From Ancylobacter gelatini (GTDB taxonomy: Bacteria; Pseudomonadota; Alphaproteobacteria; Rhizobiales; Xanthobacteraceae), in NCBI RefSeq assembly GCF_022601675.1, contig NZ_JAKVIL010000008.1:144732-208731 (forward strand): a DNA stretch of 64,000 nucleotides. Reading direction: 5' to 3'. Positions 6,303 to 15,135 of this stretch are shown here, piece by piece; the first letter of the stretch is position 1, and each line of letters opens with the position of its first letter. Made by a program: the position numbers and the translations under genes. The notes under the pieces were generated by a model. That model saw only the letters and a program-made list of their open reading frames with translations, ran no database searches and was not told the DNA's origin.

Positions 6303-8951
6303 ATGCGGTTTCCGGCGAGCCCTTCCGATTCGAGCGACAGCACGTCTTCCGAGCCGACGGGGGCGCCGCCGCGCGCTCCCGGCTTCCTGTCGCGGGCGAA
6401 CCCAAAGCCTGCCGCTCCCCCTGCGCCCAAGGTGGCCAGCAAGCCGGCCGCTCCGGCGCCGACCCCGCCGCGCGCCAAGATGCCGAGCGCGCCGGAGAGC
6501 CGCGTCCTGATCCCAAGCTGGCTCCAGCCATTCACCATGCCGTCCAATACCCGCTTCACGCGGACGCCGGACTATCTGCTCCGCCAGCCCCCGGCCGCCG
6601 CCCCCGCGCCGGTTGCCGAGGTCGTGGACGAAACCGCCGCCCCGTCTCGCCAGAGCCAGACCCCGGTGCTGCGGGTGCCGCCGCGCAAGCCGCCGCTGGG
6701 CCCGGCCACCCTGCCGCTGCGCGTCGCCTCCGCCGTGTCGCCGGCACCGGTGAGCGTCGCCATGGAGCCGCCCGCCTCGCCGGCACAGAGCGGCCCGAGC
6801 GACGATACCGCGACCAGCGCCGCCGCGCTGGCGATCGCCGCCGAGCCGGTCAGGGCTGAAACCATCGGCCTCGCCGCGCCCACCTTCGATTCCGCGGAGC
6901 CCCCCTCCTCGATCCAGCGCATTGCCGGCCTGATCCAGCTTGGCTGGGACAGCCCGCCCGTGCCCGCCTCGCATCAGGACCACTCCCCCGCGCAGGAGCC
7001 GGCATGGTCCCCGGAAATGGACATGGTCGCGGCCGACGAGGCCGAGTCCGCCCAGCAGTTCCTGGCCGATGACGTCCTTGTCGACGACGACCTTGCGGAT
7101 GATTTGACCTTCGACGAGAGCTTCACTCCGGAGGCGCTGCTGCATGAGGCCGCCAGCCAGCATGCGGCGGAGCCCGAGGAGCCCGCCGCACCGGCGCCGG
7201 ACATGCTGGAGCTGCCCGCCGCGAGCCTTGGCAGCTATGCCGTGGCCGCTGCCGAAGTCTCATTCTCCTGGCCGGTCTTTACGATCGGCGCCCAGCCCGC
7301 CCCGGCGGCCCGCGAACCCGCGCATGTTGCTGCCCCGCCGCGTCCCGCGCAGGCCGCCGCACCGGTGGCTGCGCCCCTTCCGGCGCCTGAACCGGCGCGT
7401 CCCGCTCCCGTCGCCATCGCGCGGCTGGGCGAATACGAATTGCCGCCGCTGGAACTGCTGGCCGAACCGCCCGGCAGCGAGCCGGACTATGAGCTTTCGG
7501 AGGAGTTCCTCGAGCGCAATTCGGTGAAGCTGCAGCAGGTGCTGCATGATTTCGGCGTGCGCGGCGAGATCATCGACGCCAATCCCGGCCCGGTGGTGAC
7601 GCTCTACGAACTGGAGCCGGCGCCCGGCATCAAGTCCTCCCGCGTCATCGGCCTCTCGGCCGACATCGCCCGCTCCATGAGCGCGATTTCCGCCCGCGTC
7701 GCCGTTGTGGAAGGGCGCAACGTCATCGGCATCGAGCTGCCCAACCAGCGCCGCGAGACGGTGTGGCTGCGCGAAATGCTGGCGAGCCACGAGTTCGATT
7801 CCGCGAAGGCCAAGCTCGGCATCGCGCTCGGCAAGACCATCGGCGGCGAGCCGGTGATCGCCGACCTCGCCCGCATGCCGCACCTGCTGGTCGCCGGCAC
7901 CACGGGTTCGGGCAAGTCAGTCGCCATCAACACCATGATCCTGAGCCTGCTCTACCGGCACCGCCCGGACCAGTGCCGGCTGATCATGATCGACCCCAAA
8001 ATGCTGGAGCTCTCGGTCTATGAGGGCATCCCGCACCTCCTCACCCCGGTCGTCACCGACCCGAAGAAGGCCATCGTCGCCCTGAAATGGGCGGTGCGCG
8101 AGATGGAGGACCGCTACAAGAAGATGAGCCGCCTCGGCGTGCGCAACATTGATGGCTTCAACGCGCGCGTGGCAGAAGCGGCGGCCAAGGGCGAGATCAT
8201 CACCCGCACCGTGCAGACCGGCTTCGACCGGGAGACCGGCCAGATCACCGAGGAGGAGGAGATCATGGATCTGTCTCCCCTCCCCTATATCGTGATCGTC
8301 GTGGACGAGATGGCCGACCTGATGATGGTCGCCGGCAAGGACATCGAAGGCGCAATCCAGCGCCTCGCCCAAATGGCCCGCGCCGCCGGCATCCATCTGA
8401 TCATGGCGACGCAGCGTCCCTCCGTGGACGTCATCACCGGCACCATCAAGGCGAATTTCCCGACACGCATCTCGTTCCAGGTGACCTCGAAGATCGACTC
8501 GCGGACCATTCTCGGCGAGATGGGCGCGGAGCAACTGCTGGGTCAGGGCGACATGCTCTACATGGCCGGCGGCGGGCGGATCTCCCGCGTCCACGGCCCG
8601 TTCGTCTCCGATCAGGAGGTCGAGCGCGTGGTGGACTATCTCAAGGCGCAGGGCCGGCCGGATTATCTCGAAGCCGTCACCGCCGAGGAGGACGAGGAAC
8701 TCCCCGCCGAGGACGAGGCGGTGTTCGACAAGAGCGCGATGGGCGAGGAAGGCGGCGACGTCTATGATCAGGCCGTAGCCGTCGTCATGCGCGACCGCAA
8801 GGCGTCCACGTCCTACATCCAGCGCCGGCTTCAGATCGGCTACAACCGGGCGGCCTCGATCATGGAGCGCATGGAAAACGAGGGTCTGGTCGGCCCCGCC
8901 AACCATGCCGGCAAGCGCGAAATCCTGATGGATTCCCGCAGCGGGCGTTGA
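6303..8951 (+). CDS. FtsK/SpoIIIE-family DNA translocase without membrane domain
   Basis: An 882-residue hexameric DNA pump expected to act in chromosome dimer resolution and terminus segregation. The first ~380 residues are a proline/alanine-rich, partly acidic linker with no transmembrane helix. The motor follows: alpha region from about 395, Walker [11 protein letters not shown] near residue 533, Walker [14 protein letters not shown] near 665, and the arginine/TQRPS region. A C-terminal winged-helix gamma domain is present (about 817-882, [16 protein letters not shown]), the part that reads KOPS sequences. Classical FtsK has four N-terminal membrane helices, missing here, so this is probably a soluble paralogue. 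The 197-bp gap upstream shows no clear promoter. Confidence 0.93.
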   Translation: MRFPASPSDSSDSTSSEPTGAPPRAPGFLSRANPKPAAPPAPKVASKPAAPAPTPPRAKMPSAPESRVLIPSWLQPFTMPSNTRFTRTPDYLLRQPPAAAPAPVAEVVDETAAPSRQSQTPVLRVPPRKPPLGPATLPLRVASAVSPAPVSVAMEPPASPAQSGPSDDTATSAAALAIAAEPVRAETIGLAAPTFDSAEPPSSIQRIAGLIQLGWDSPPVPASHQDHSPAQEPAWSPEMDMVAADEAESAQQFLADDVLVDDDLADDLTFDESFTPEALLHEAASQHAAEPEEPAAPAPDMLELPAASLGSYAVAAAEVSFSWPVFTIGAQPAPAAREPAHVAAPPRPAQAAAPVAAPLPAPEPARPAPVAIARLGEYELPPLELLAEPPGSEPDYELSEEFLERNSVKLQQVLHDFGVRGEIIDANPGPVVTLYELEPAPGIKSSRVIGLSADIARSMSAISARVAVVEGRNVIGIELPNQRRETVWLREMLASHEFDSAKAKLGIALGKTIGGEPVIADLARMPHLLVAGTTGSGKSVAINTMILSLLYRHRPDQCRLIMIDPKMLELSVYEGIPHLLTPVVTDPKKAIVALKWAVREMEDRYKKMSRLGVRNIDGFNARVAEAAAKGEIITRTVQTGFDRETGQITEEEEIMDLSPLPYIVIVVDEMADLMMVAGKDIEGAIQRLAQMARAAGIHLIMATQRPSVDVITGTIKANFPTRISFQVTSKIDSRTILGEMGAEQLLGQGDMLYMAGGGRISRVHGPFVSDQEVERVVDYLKAQGRPDYLEAVTAEEDEELPAEDEAVFDKSAMGEEGGDVYDQAVAVVMRDRKASTSYIQRRLQIGYNRAASIMERMENEGLVGPANHAGKREILMDSRSGR

Positions 8952-8961
8952 GGGTGCGCCC

Positions 8962-9330
8962 TCACGCCACCAGCGTCGCCCACAGCGTCAGCAGCGCGCC
9001 CATCACCACGGCCGCTCCTATGAGGATGGCGATCGACCGTCGGGTGCGGCTGCGCGGGACGGGAGGCCTGGTGGTAGGCATCTCGCCGGGCATGCTGTCC
9101 GCGGCTTCGTCATTATAGGGCCGCCGGTCCTCGCCGGTGGCACCCGGTGCCCGATCCGGGTCGCCCCCCGTCTCCTGCGCGCGGGCCAGCGCGATCTCGC
9201 GCGCGCCGGGCGGCGTGCCGGCGGCCTCGTCGTCCGTGCCCAAAGGGGCCGCCGCCGGATCGGAGAACGGCACCTTGTCGCCGGTGCGCCCCCGGTCGAT
9301 GTCGGCACGCAATCGTTCTGCCGTGCTCAT
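8962..9330 (-). CDS. Conserved hypothetical, C-terminally anchored small protein
   Basis: A 122-residue protein of unknown function. It begins MSTAERLRADIDRGRTGDKV, continues through a flexible acidic/proline-rich region (PFSDPAAAPLGTDDEAAGTP), a basic RSRTRRS patch, and ends in one hydrophobic helix (about residues 100-120), so it is probably tail-anchored in the inner membrane facing the cytoplasm. I chose ATG 9330, preceded by GCGGAG; the frame is open to 9453 but the extension looks non-coding. Similar short proteins with the same N-terminus occur in Rhizobiales, by recall. It converges on ftsK (10-nt gap) and has an EcfG-type promoter 38 nt upstream. Confidence 0.72.
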   Translation of the reverse strand: MSTAERLRADIDRGRTGDKVPFSDPAAAPLGTDDEAAGTPPGAREIALARAQETGGDPDRAPGATGEDRRPYNDEAADSMPGEMPTTRPPVPRSRTRRSIAILIGAAVVMGALLTLWATLVA

Positions 9331-9367
9331 GCGAAACTCCGCTTTGTTGCAGGTATCTCCTGAGGAG

Positions 9368-9392
9368 AACGATGCCGGAGCCGTGCCGTTCC
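9368..9392 (-). promoter_or_regulatory. EcfG-type general stress promoter, GGAAC-N16-CGTT
   Basis: On the minus strand, GGAAC (9392-9388), 16 nt, then CGTT (9371-9368) match the EcfG consensus exactly. The predicted transcript start near 9361 gives a leader of about 30 nt, containing the GCGGAG ribosome-binding site of the small tail-anchored protein. Confidence 0.6.
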
Positions 9393-9579
9393 CCGCGTGC
9401 GGCACTTTCCCCAGCGTCTTCCGGGTGTCGCGGCCCATGGGTATCCAACTCATCCAAAGATATGCCGTTTCGGCCCATGCCCCCCTTTCTAAGCGGCGCG
9501 CGGGGCATTAGGTGTGAAACGTTTTCGTTCCCTTCAGCGCCCCATGCGCGCCTCCGCCTCCCGGTTGAAAGGTCCTTTC

Positions 9580-11049
9580 ATGTCCAGCGCCAGCCCTGCC
9601 CACAGCTTCCCCGACGTCCTGCTGTTCATTGACGGCGTATGGCGCGAAGGTTCGCGGCACGAGGGCAAGCCGGCCAGCCAGCCGATCCTCAATCCCGCGA
9701 CGGAAGAAGAGATCGGCACGCTGCACCACGCCAGCCGCGCGGATCTCGACGATGCGCTCGCCGCCGCCGAAAAGGGTTTTGCGGTGTGGAAGCGCGTTCC
9801 GGCGCATGAGCGCTACAAGCTGATGCGCAAGGCCGCCGAGATCCTGCGCGAGCGCGCCGAGGCCATCTCGCCGATCCTGACCATGGAACAGGGCAAGCCG
9901 CTGCCGGAAGCCCGTGTCGAGACGCTTGCCGCCGCCGACATCATCGACTGGTTCGCCGAAGAAGGCCGCCGGCAATATGGCCGCGTCATCGCCCCGCGCG
10001 CCGAGGGCGTGCACCAGCAGGTGATCCGCGAGCCGGTCGGCGTGGTCGCCGCCTTCACCCCGTGGAACTTCCCGATCAACCAGGCGGTGCGCAAGATTTC
10101 CGCTGCGCTCGCCGCCGGCTGCTCCATCATCCTCAAGGGCCCGGAGGAGACCCCCGCCTCCTGCGCCGCGCTGATCAAGGCCTATGAGGATGCCGGCATT
10201 CCCAAGGGCGTGGTCAATCTGGTCTTCGGTTCGCCGGCGGAGATTTCGTCCTATCTGATCCCGCACCCGATCGTGAAGAAGGTGACCTTCACCGGCTCCA
10301 CCGTGGTCGGCAAGCAGCTCGCCGCGCTCGCGGGCGCTCATATGAAGCGCGTGACCATGGAGCTCGGCGGCCATGCCCCGGCCGTGGTGTTCGAGGACGC
10401 CGATCTCGACCACGCGATCAAGCTGCTCTCGGGCGCCAAGTTCCGCAATGCCGGCCAGGTCTGCGTCTCGCCGACCCGGCTGCTCGTGCATGAGAACCTC
10501 TATGAGCGCTTCGTCGACGGCTTCACCGAAGCGGCGAAGAACGTGAAGGTCGGCGACGGTCTCGACGAGAGCACCCGCATGGGTCCGCTCGCCAATGCTC
10601 GCCGGGTGGATGCGATGGAAGCCCTCACCGCCGACGCCGTGTCCAAGGGCGCGACCCTGCGCACCGGCGGCGCGCGCATCGGCAATAAGGGCTATTTCTT
10701 CCAGCCCACCGTGCTGACCGACCTCGCCGCCGACAGCCGAATCCTCAACGAGGAGCCGTTCGGCCCGATCGTGCCGATCATGCCCTTCACCAGCGAGGAA
10801 GCGGTGATCGCGGAGGCGAACCGGCTGCCCTACGGCCTCGCCGCCTATGCCTACACCACCTCGCACAAGCGCGCCGACGAGTTCGCCCGCCGGGTAGAGA
10901 GCGGCATGGTGTCGGTCAATCACCACGGCCTCGCTCTGCCGGAAGTGCCGTTCGGCGGCATCAAGGATTCCGGCTTCGGCTCGGAAGGCGGCATCGAGGC
11001 AATGGACGCCTATGTGAACACCAAGTTCGTCACCACGCTCGGGCTGTGA
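9580..11049 (+). CDS. NAD(P)-dependent aldehyde dehydrogenase, succinate-semialdehyde type
   Basis: A 489-residue aldehyde dehydrogenase close to succinate-semialdehyde dehydrogenases (GabD), oxidising an aldehyde to the acid. Catalytic residues are in place: Asn163 (PWNFP), Lys186, Glu261 (MELGGHAP) and nucleophile Cys295 (GQVCVSPTR). The C-terminal VSVNHHGLALPEVPFGGIKDSGF pattern, split here as VSVNHHG and PEVPFGGIKDSG, is usual for the GabD group. I prefer ATG 9580 (GAAAGG upstream) over 9514, which adds a basic, unconserved tail. It stands alone, with no gabT or transporter next to it, and ends at a strong terminator. The exact aldehyde cannot be fixed from sequence. Confidence 0.85.
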   Translation: MSSASPAHSFPDVLLFIDGVWREGSRHEGKPASQPILNPATEEEIGTLHHASRADLDDALAAAEKGFAVWKRVPAHERYKLMRKAAEILRERAEAISPILTMEQGKPLPEARVETLAAADIIDWFAEEGRRQYGRVIAPRAEGVHQQVIREPVGVVAAFTPWNFPINQAVRKISAALAAGCSIILKGPEETPASCAALIKAYEDAGIPKGVVNLVFGSPAEISSYLIPHPIVKKVTFTGSTVVGKQLAALAGAHMKRVTMELGGHAPAVVFEDADLDHAIKLLSGAKFRNAGQVCVSPTRLLVHENLYERFVDGFTEAAKNVKVGDGLDESTRMGPLANARRVDAMEALTADAVSKGATLRTGGARIGNKGYFFQPTVLTDLAADSRILNEEPFGPIVPIMPFTSEEAVIAEANRLPYGLAAYAYTTSHKRADEFARRVESGMVSVNHHGLALPEVPFGGIKDSGFGSEGGIEAMDAYVNTKFVTTLGL

Positions 11050-11074
11050 GCCCCGGGACAGATGGACGGCAACG

Positions 11075-11106
11075 TCCCCGGAGCGGCGCGCTCCGGGGAT
11101 TTTTAT
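11075..11106 (+). terminator. Rho-independent terminator of the aldehyde dehydrogenase gene
   Basis: A perfect 10-bp GC-rich stem (TCCCCGGAGC at 11075-11084 with 11090-11099), 5-nt loop and TTTTTATT tail, 25 nt after the stop codon. Confidence 0.88.
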
Positions 11107-11188
11107 TCGTCGGCAGCGACGCGCGCCCACTCGGCAGGCACGGAATATTCAGGTACCAAGATAGGGTTCCCTTCCGTCCGATGCCATC

Positions 11189-12028
11189 ATGGATCTCACC
11201 GTCTTCCTGGTCGTCCTCGCCTCGGCCGTGATGCAGGCCGGGTGGAACGTCGCGCTCAAGCTGCGCGTCGATCCGCTTCAGGCGCTGGTGCTGGTGGTCG
11301 TCGGAGCGGGCATCGCGGCGGCGCCATTCGCGCTGTGGTTCGGGCCGCCCGATGCGGCGGTGCTGCCGTTGATCGCGGCCTCGGTCGCCTGCCACATGGC
11401 CTATTATGGCTGCCTTGCCGGCGCCTATGCCCGCGCCGAGCTCGGCCTCGCCTATCCGGTGGCACGCGGCAGCGCGCTGCTGATGACGGCGGCGGTCGCC
11501 ATTCTTGTTCTCCATGAGCCGATCGGTGTTCTGGGCGTGGTGGGAATCGCACTGCTGGCGGCCAGCATCGTTGTGCTGGCCCGCCGCTCGCTCGGCCGGG
11601 TTCTGGAGGGGCAGGCGCTGCTGCTCGCCATGGGTTCCGGCGTCGCGATCACCGGCTATACGCTGATCGACGGCACGGCCGCCCGCCTTGCCGGCTCCGC
11701 CAATGCCTACACTACCTGGCTGTTCGTCTGCGACGCGGTGCTGGTCGGGGCGCTCGTCCTCGCCTCGCCACGGCGGCGCGCTGCCGTGATGGCGCCGGGC
11801 ATGTTCTCGCTCGCCTTATGGGGCGGAACCCTGCTGTTTGTCAGCTACTGGCTTTCGATCTGGGCGATGACGCGGGCGCCGATCGGGCTGGTGACGGCGG
11901 TGCGGGAATCCAGCGTGCTCGTCGGCGCCCTGATGGCGGTGGTCGTGCTGCATGAGAAGCTCCATGCCGAGCGCATCGTCGCCGCCTTCCTGGTGGTGGG
12001 CGGGCTCGCGCTGATCAAGCTGCATTGA
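11189..12028 (+). CDS. EamA/DMT-family transporter (first of a tandem pair)
   Basis: A 279-residue inner-membrane protein with about ten hydrophobic segments and the internal two-fold repeat of drug/metabolite transporters. It shares with its neighbour the opening VFLxVLAxAxMxAGWN and the near-identical C-terminal block SYWLSIWAMTRAPIGLV, plus AVRESSVL. Substrate unknown; members of this subfamily export small metabolites or amino acids. It follows the terminator of the dehydrogenase gene, so it has its own promoter in 11107-11188. The equal-length paralogue starts 109 bp downstream. Confidence 0.85.
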   Translation: MDLTVFLVVLASAVMQAGWNVALKLRVDPLQALVLVVVGAGIAAAPFALWFGPPDAAVLPLIAASVACHMAYYGCLAGAYARAELGLAYPVARGSALLMTAAVAILVLHEPIGVLGVVGIALLAASIVVLARRSLGRVLEGQALLLAMGSGVAITGYTLIDGTAARLAGSANAYTTWLFVCDAVLVGALVLASPRRRAAVMAPGMFSLALWGGTLLFVSYWLSIWAMTRAPIGLVTAVRESSVLVGALMAVVVLHEKLHAERIVAAFLVVGGLALIKLH

Positions 12029-12137
12029 GCACGCGAGGGCCATGTGCTGGCCGCGCTCGGCAGACGGCGCGCGATGGGTTATAGAGCCGGCTTTCCCTCC
12101 CCGCCGGCCCCCGCCGGCCGCGTGACCGACCGGCCCC

Positions 12138-12977
12138 ATGGAACCCAGCGTCTTTCTCGCGGTGCTCGCCGCCGCCGCCATGCATGCCGGCTGGAACGCG
12201 ATCCTCAAGATCCGGCTGGACCCGTTCCTCGCCGTGGTGCTGGTCAATGCCGCCTGCGGCATCATCGCCCTTCCGCCGGCACTCTATTTCGGCCTGCCGG
12301 AACTCCATGTCTGGCCGTGGATCATCGCCTCGATCCTGATCCACCTCGTTTATTACCTCACGCTTTCGGGCGCCTATCGGCTGGCGGATATGGGCCTTGT
12401 CTACCCCATCGCCCGCGGCAGCGCGCCGCTGATGACCACGATCCTCTCGCTGCTCCTGCTCGGCGAGGATATCGATCTTCAGGGCCTCGGCGGCGTGTTG
12501 CTGCTGACGCTCGGCATCCTGTCAATCGCCTGGGGACGTGCCGGGGCGAAATTCGATCGCACCGCGCTGCGGCTAGCGCTGGTGTGCGGGGTCTCGATCA
12601 CCGCCTATACGCTGGTCGACGGGCTCGGCGCGCGCTCGGCCGCGAGCCCGCACCTCTATTCCGCCTGGCTGTTCGTGATGGACAGCATCATGATCACGGC
12701 CTTCGCGCTCGCCTGGAAAGGCCCCCGCGCGCTCAAGCCCGTGCTGGGCTTCATCGGGCCGGGCTTTGCCGGCGGGGCGATGTCGCTATCGGCCTACTGG
12801 ATCTCGATCTGGGCCATGACGCGGGCGCCCATCGGCCTCGTCGCGGCGGTGCGCGAATCCAGCGTTCTGTTCGGCGCGGTCATCGCGGTCGTGGTGCTTC
12901 GCGAGCCGCTGCGCCGCGAGCGCATCCTCGCCGCCGGGCTGATCGTGGCCGGGCTGATGCTCATCAAGCTGCACTGA
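12138..12977 (+). CDS. EamA/DMT-family transporter (second of a tandem pair)
   Basis: A 279-residue paralogue of the upstream transporter, aligning end to end without apparent gaps in the parts inspected. Opening FLAVLAAAAMHAGWNAILKI; C-terminal block SYWISIWAMTRAPIGLV and AVRESSVLFGA. Both end in LIKLH. About ten membrane segments. The first half has diverged more than the second, so substrate specificity may differ while the transport core is kept. The helicase gene follows 38 nt downstream on the same strand and could be read from the same transcript. No substrate can be named. Confidence 0.85.
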   Translation: MEPSVFLAVLAAAAMHAGWNAILKIRLDPFLAVVLVNAACGIIALPPALYFGLPELHVWPWIIASILIHLVYYLTLSGAYRLADMGLVYPIARGSAPLMTTILSLLLLGEDIDLQGLGGVLLLTLGILSIAWGRAGAKFDRTALRLALVCGVSITAYTLVDGLGARSAASPHLYSAWLFVMDSIMITAFALAWKGPRALKPVLGFIGPGFAGGAMSLSAYWISIWAMTRAPIGLVAAVRESSVLFGAVIAVVVLREPLRRERILAAGLIVAGLMLIKLH

Positions 12978-13015
12978 ATTTCGCGCCATCGGCCGGGCTG
13001 TGCTCAATTGGCCCC

Positions 13016-14353
13016 ATGACCGATGCCCGCGCCACGATTCGCTCCACTCCCCAGATGCTGCCGGCCGATGCTTTCGCCGGGCCGCTTTCCGTCGTTCAGG
13101 ACGGCGCGCCGGTGATCATGGTGCTCGGCGGTGCTGGCACGGGCAAGACCACCTTCCTGCATGCGCTGCGCCGGCATGGCGGCTCGCGGCAAGCGTTTCT
13201 GGCGCCTACCGGCGTGGCCGCGCTCCAGCTCGGCGGGCAGACCATCCATTCCTTCTTCGGCCTGCCCCCGCGCCTGATGGACCCCGAGCAGGTGAAGCCG
13301 CGCTCGCAGAAGCGCACGCTGATGAAGAAGCTGGAACGCCTCGTCATCGACGAGATTTCCATGGTGCGCGCCGATGTACTCGATGCCGTCGACCGTTCCC
13401 TGCGGATCGCGCGCGGCAATCCCGAACCGTTCGGCGGCGTGCAGGTGGTGCTCGTCGGCGACTTCCTGCAATTGCCGCCCGTGGTGCCGACGACAGAGCG
13501 CGAGCTGCTCGGACATCTCGGCTATGAGGGGCCCTTCGCGTTCGATGCGCGCGTACTGACCGAGGTCGACGTCGCCCGCCTGCCGTTCACCACGGTCTAC
13601 CGCCAGAGCGACGCCGATTTCGTGGCGCATCTCGCCGCCCTGCGCGCCGGGCGCGGGGTGATGGAGGCCGTCGACGCGATCAACGCTGCCTCGATGCGTC
13701 CCCATCGCGAGGGGCGCATCCCCGTGGTGCTGGCGCCCACAAATACGCGGGTCGACGCCTATAACCGGCGCGGCATGGAGCAGCTCGCCGATGGCGGGCG
13801 GCTCTATGAAGGGCGCAGCGAGGGCGAGTTCGACCTCGCCAATGACCGCCTGCCGGTGCCGGAAGTACTGACGCTGAAGGTCGGCGCCCGCGTCATGGCG
13901 GTGCGCAACGATCCCGAGAAGCAATGGGTGAACGGGTCGGTCGGCACCGTGCTCGGCCTGAGCCCGGACCGCGCCTTCGTGCGGCTGGATGCCGGCGGCG
14001 TCGCCGAGATCGAGCGCACGAGCTGGGAGCGCATCCGCTACGACTGGGACGAGGCGACCGGAAAGATCGCCGCCAAGGTGGTCGGCACCTACACCCAAAT
14101 CCCGCTGGTGCCGGCCTGGGCGGTGACGGTGCACAAGGCACAGGGCCTGACGCTGGAAGACGTGCGCATCGACCTCGACACCGGCGCATTCGCGGCGGGG
14201 CAGGCCTATGTCGCACTCTCGCGCGCCCGATCGCTCGAAGGGCTGTCGCTGGTGCGCCCGCTGCGGAGTAGCGACATTCGAATCGACCGCCGCGTCGCCG
14301 CGTTCAGCGCCGCTTTCGAGGCCGCTGGCCTTCGTGTCCACAGCGACGGCTGA
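13016..14353 (+). CDS. Pif1/RecD2-like superfamily 1 DNA helicase
   Basis: A 445-residue stand-alone SF1B helicase. Motifs in order: Walker A GGAGTGKTT (residues 38-46), Walker B VIDEISM (about 114), motif III LVGDFLQLPPV (about 150), and C-terminal TVHKAQGLTLEDV plus AYVALSRARSLEGL, the Pif1/RecD motifs V and VI. It would unwind DNA 5' to 3', possibly at forks, R-loops or G-rich structures. ATG 13016 is chosen because the Pif1 core starts soon after; the open frame upstream to 12044 is the shadow of the transporter gene. It lies 38 nt after the second EamA gene. Confidence 0.88.
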   Translation: MTDARATIRSTPQMLPADAFAGPLSVVQDGAPVIMVLGGAGTGKTTFLHALRRHGGSRQAFLAPTGVAALQLGGQTIHSFFGLPPRLMDPEQVKPRSQKRTLMKKLERLVIDEISMVRADVLDAVDRSLRIARGNPEPFGGVQVVLVGDFLQLPPVVPTTERELLGHLGYEGPFAFDARVLTEVDVARLPFTTVYRQSDADFVAHLAALRAGRGVMEAVDAINAASMRPHREGRIPVVLAPTNTRVDAYNRRGMEQLADGGRLYEGRSEGEFDLANDRLPVPEVLTLKVGARVMAVRNDPEKQWVNGSVGTVLGLSPDRAFVRLDAGGVAEIERTSWERIRYDWDEATGKIAAKVVGTYTQIPLVPAWAVTVHKAQGLTLEDVRIDLDTGAFAAGQAYVALSRARSLEGLSLVRPLRSSDIRIDRRVAAFSAAFEAAGLRVHSDG

Positions 14354-14367
14354 ACGGTCTTTACATA

Positions 14368-14393
14368 GTCCATATTGTTGATAGATTATGGAC
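14368..14393. promoter_or_regulatory. Inverted repeat GTCCATA-N12-TATGGAC
   Basis: A perfect 7-bp inverted repeat in an AT-rich patch that overlaps the start of the 56-residue ORF. A related short palindrome, CCAT-TTAT-ATGG, occurs at 14618-14629, before the Rrf2 gene. Shared CCATA/TATGG half-sites suggest a regulator site, possibly for the Rrf2 protein encoded downstream. Confidence 0.35.
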
Positions 14394-14558
14394 ATGAGAA
14401 AGCTCCTCCGCCAGCCCGGCCTGCGCCGCACCCGAGACAAGTTGTTGTTCGCGCTGGCTTACGGCGCGATCGCGGCGGCCGTTCTGTTCGGAAATCCGCT
14501 GCCCGGCCTGCTGGCGGGAACGCCTCCGATGGCTGCTCTTGAGAACCCGGCACCCTGA
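14388..14558 (+). CDS. Small predicted membrane protein, unknown function
   Basis: A 56-residue ORF below common length cut-offs. The basic N-terminus (MDMRKLLRQPGLRRTRDK) precedes one hydrophobic helix (about residues 19-36, LLFALAYGAIAAAVLFG) and a short proline-rich tail ending ENPAP. Third codon positions are mostly G/C, as in real genes here. Starts at 14388 or 14394 are both possible; no clear Shine-Dalgarno is seen. It precedes rrf2 by 127 nt and may be in the same regulatory unit. I recognise no family. Confidence 0.5.
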   Translation: MDMRKLLRQPGLRRTRDKLLFALAYGAIAAAVLFGNPLPGLLAGTPPMAALENPAP

Positions 14559-14685
14559 TATCCGGCGTTTCGACCGGCAATTCACCGCGACGCGCTGGAA
14601 AAAGTCGGCCTGATCTACCATTTATATGGGGAGCTGGCGCCACAGAGCGGGATTCGTCGGCCGTGAGCGGGATCAGGCGGCGCGC

Positions 14686-15135
14686 ATGCTGACCAACAAG
14701 GGCAAATACGGCCTCAAGGCCATGCTGCATCTGGCACGTCTGGAGCCGGGCAGCAGCGCGATGGGCGCGGAGATCGCCAGCGCCAACAACATCCCCAAGA
14801 AGTTTCTCGACGCCATTCTGCTGGAATTGCGCAATGCCGGCATGGTGCGCTCCAAGAAGGGCCCCGGCGGCGGCTATGGACTGTCGCGTCACCCGCGTGA
14901 CATCCGCATCGGCCATATCATCCGCACGCTCGACGGCCCCCTCGCCCCGCTCTCCTGCGCCAGCAAGAGCGCCTATGTGCCCTGCCAGGACTGCCAGGAC
15001 CTGGAAAGCTGCGCGGTACGCATCACCATGAGCAAGGTGCGTGACGCCATGTCGGACATTCTCGACGGCATGTCGCTGCACGACATGATCGTGTTCGGAA
15101 AAACCCCCAACGCCGACCTGATGTACAACATATGA
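14686..15135 (+). CDS. Rrf2-family regulator with four C-terminal cysteines
   Basis: A 149-residue Rrf2-family transcription factor: winged helix at residues 1-80 ([19 protein letters not shown], then KGPGGGYGL). It is followed by a cysteine cluster Cys91, Cys100, Cys103 and Cys109 ([11 protein letters not shown]), placed where IscR, NsrR and RirA bind an Fe-S cluster, though the spacing differs from the IscR pattern. It probably senses redox state, iron-sulfur supply or an electrophile. ATG 14686 is chosen over 14626 because the family starts [15 protein letters not shown] lies just upstream. The stop codon overlaps the mgsA start (ATGA), so the two are translationally coupled. Confidence 0.88.
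   Translation: MLTNKGKYGLKAMLHLARLEPGSSAMGAEIASANNIPKKFLDAILLELRNAGMVRSKKGPGGGYGLSRHPRDIRIGHIIRTLDGPLAPLSCASKSAYVPCQDCQDLESCAVRITMSKVRDAMSDILDGMSLHDMIVFGKTPNADLMYNI

Noticed and set aside
12044..13015. Possible fusion of a long N-terminal region to the Pif1-like helicase
   Set aside because: The frame is open, but this part is the out-of-frame shadow of the second EamA gene. The helicase has its own ATG at 13016 and a complete core.
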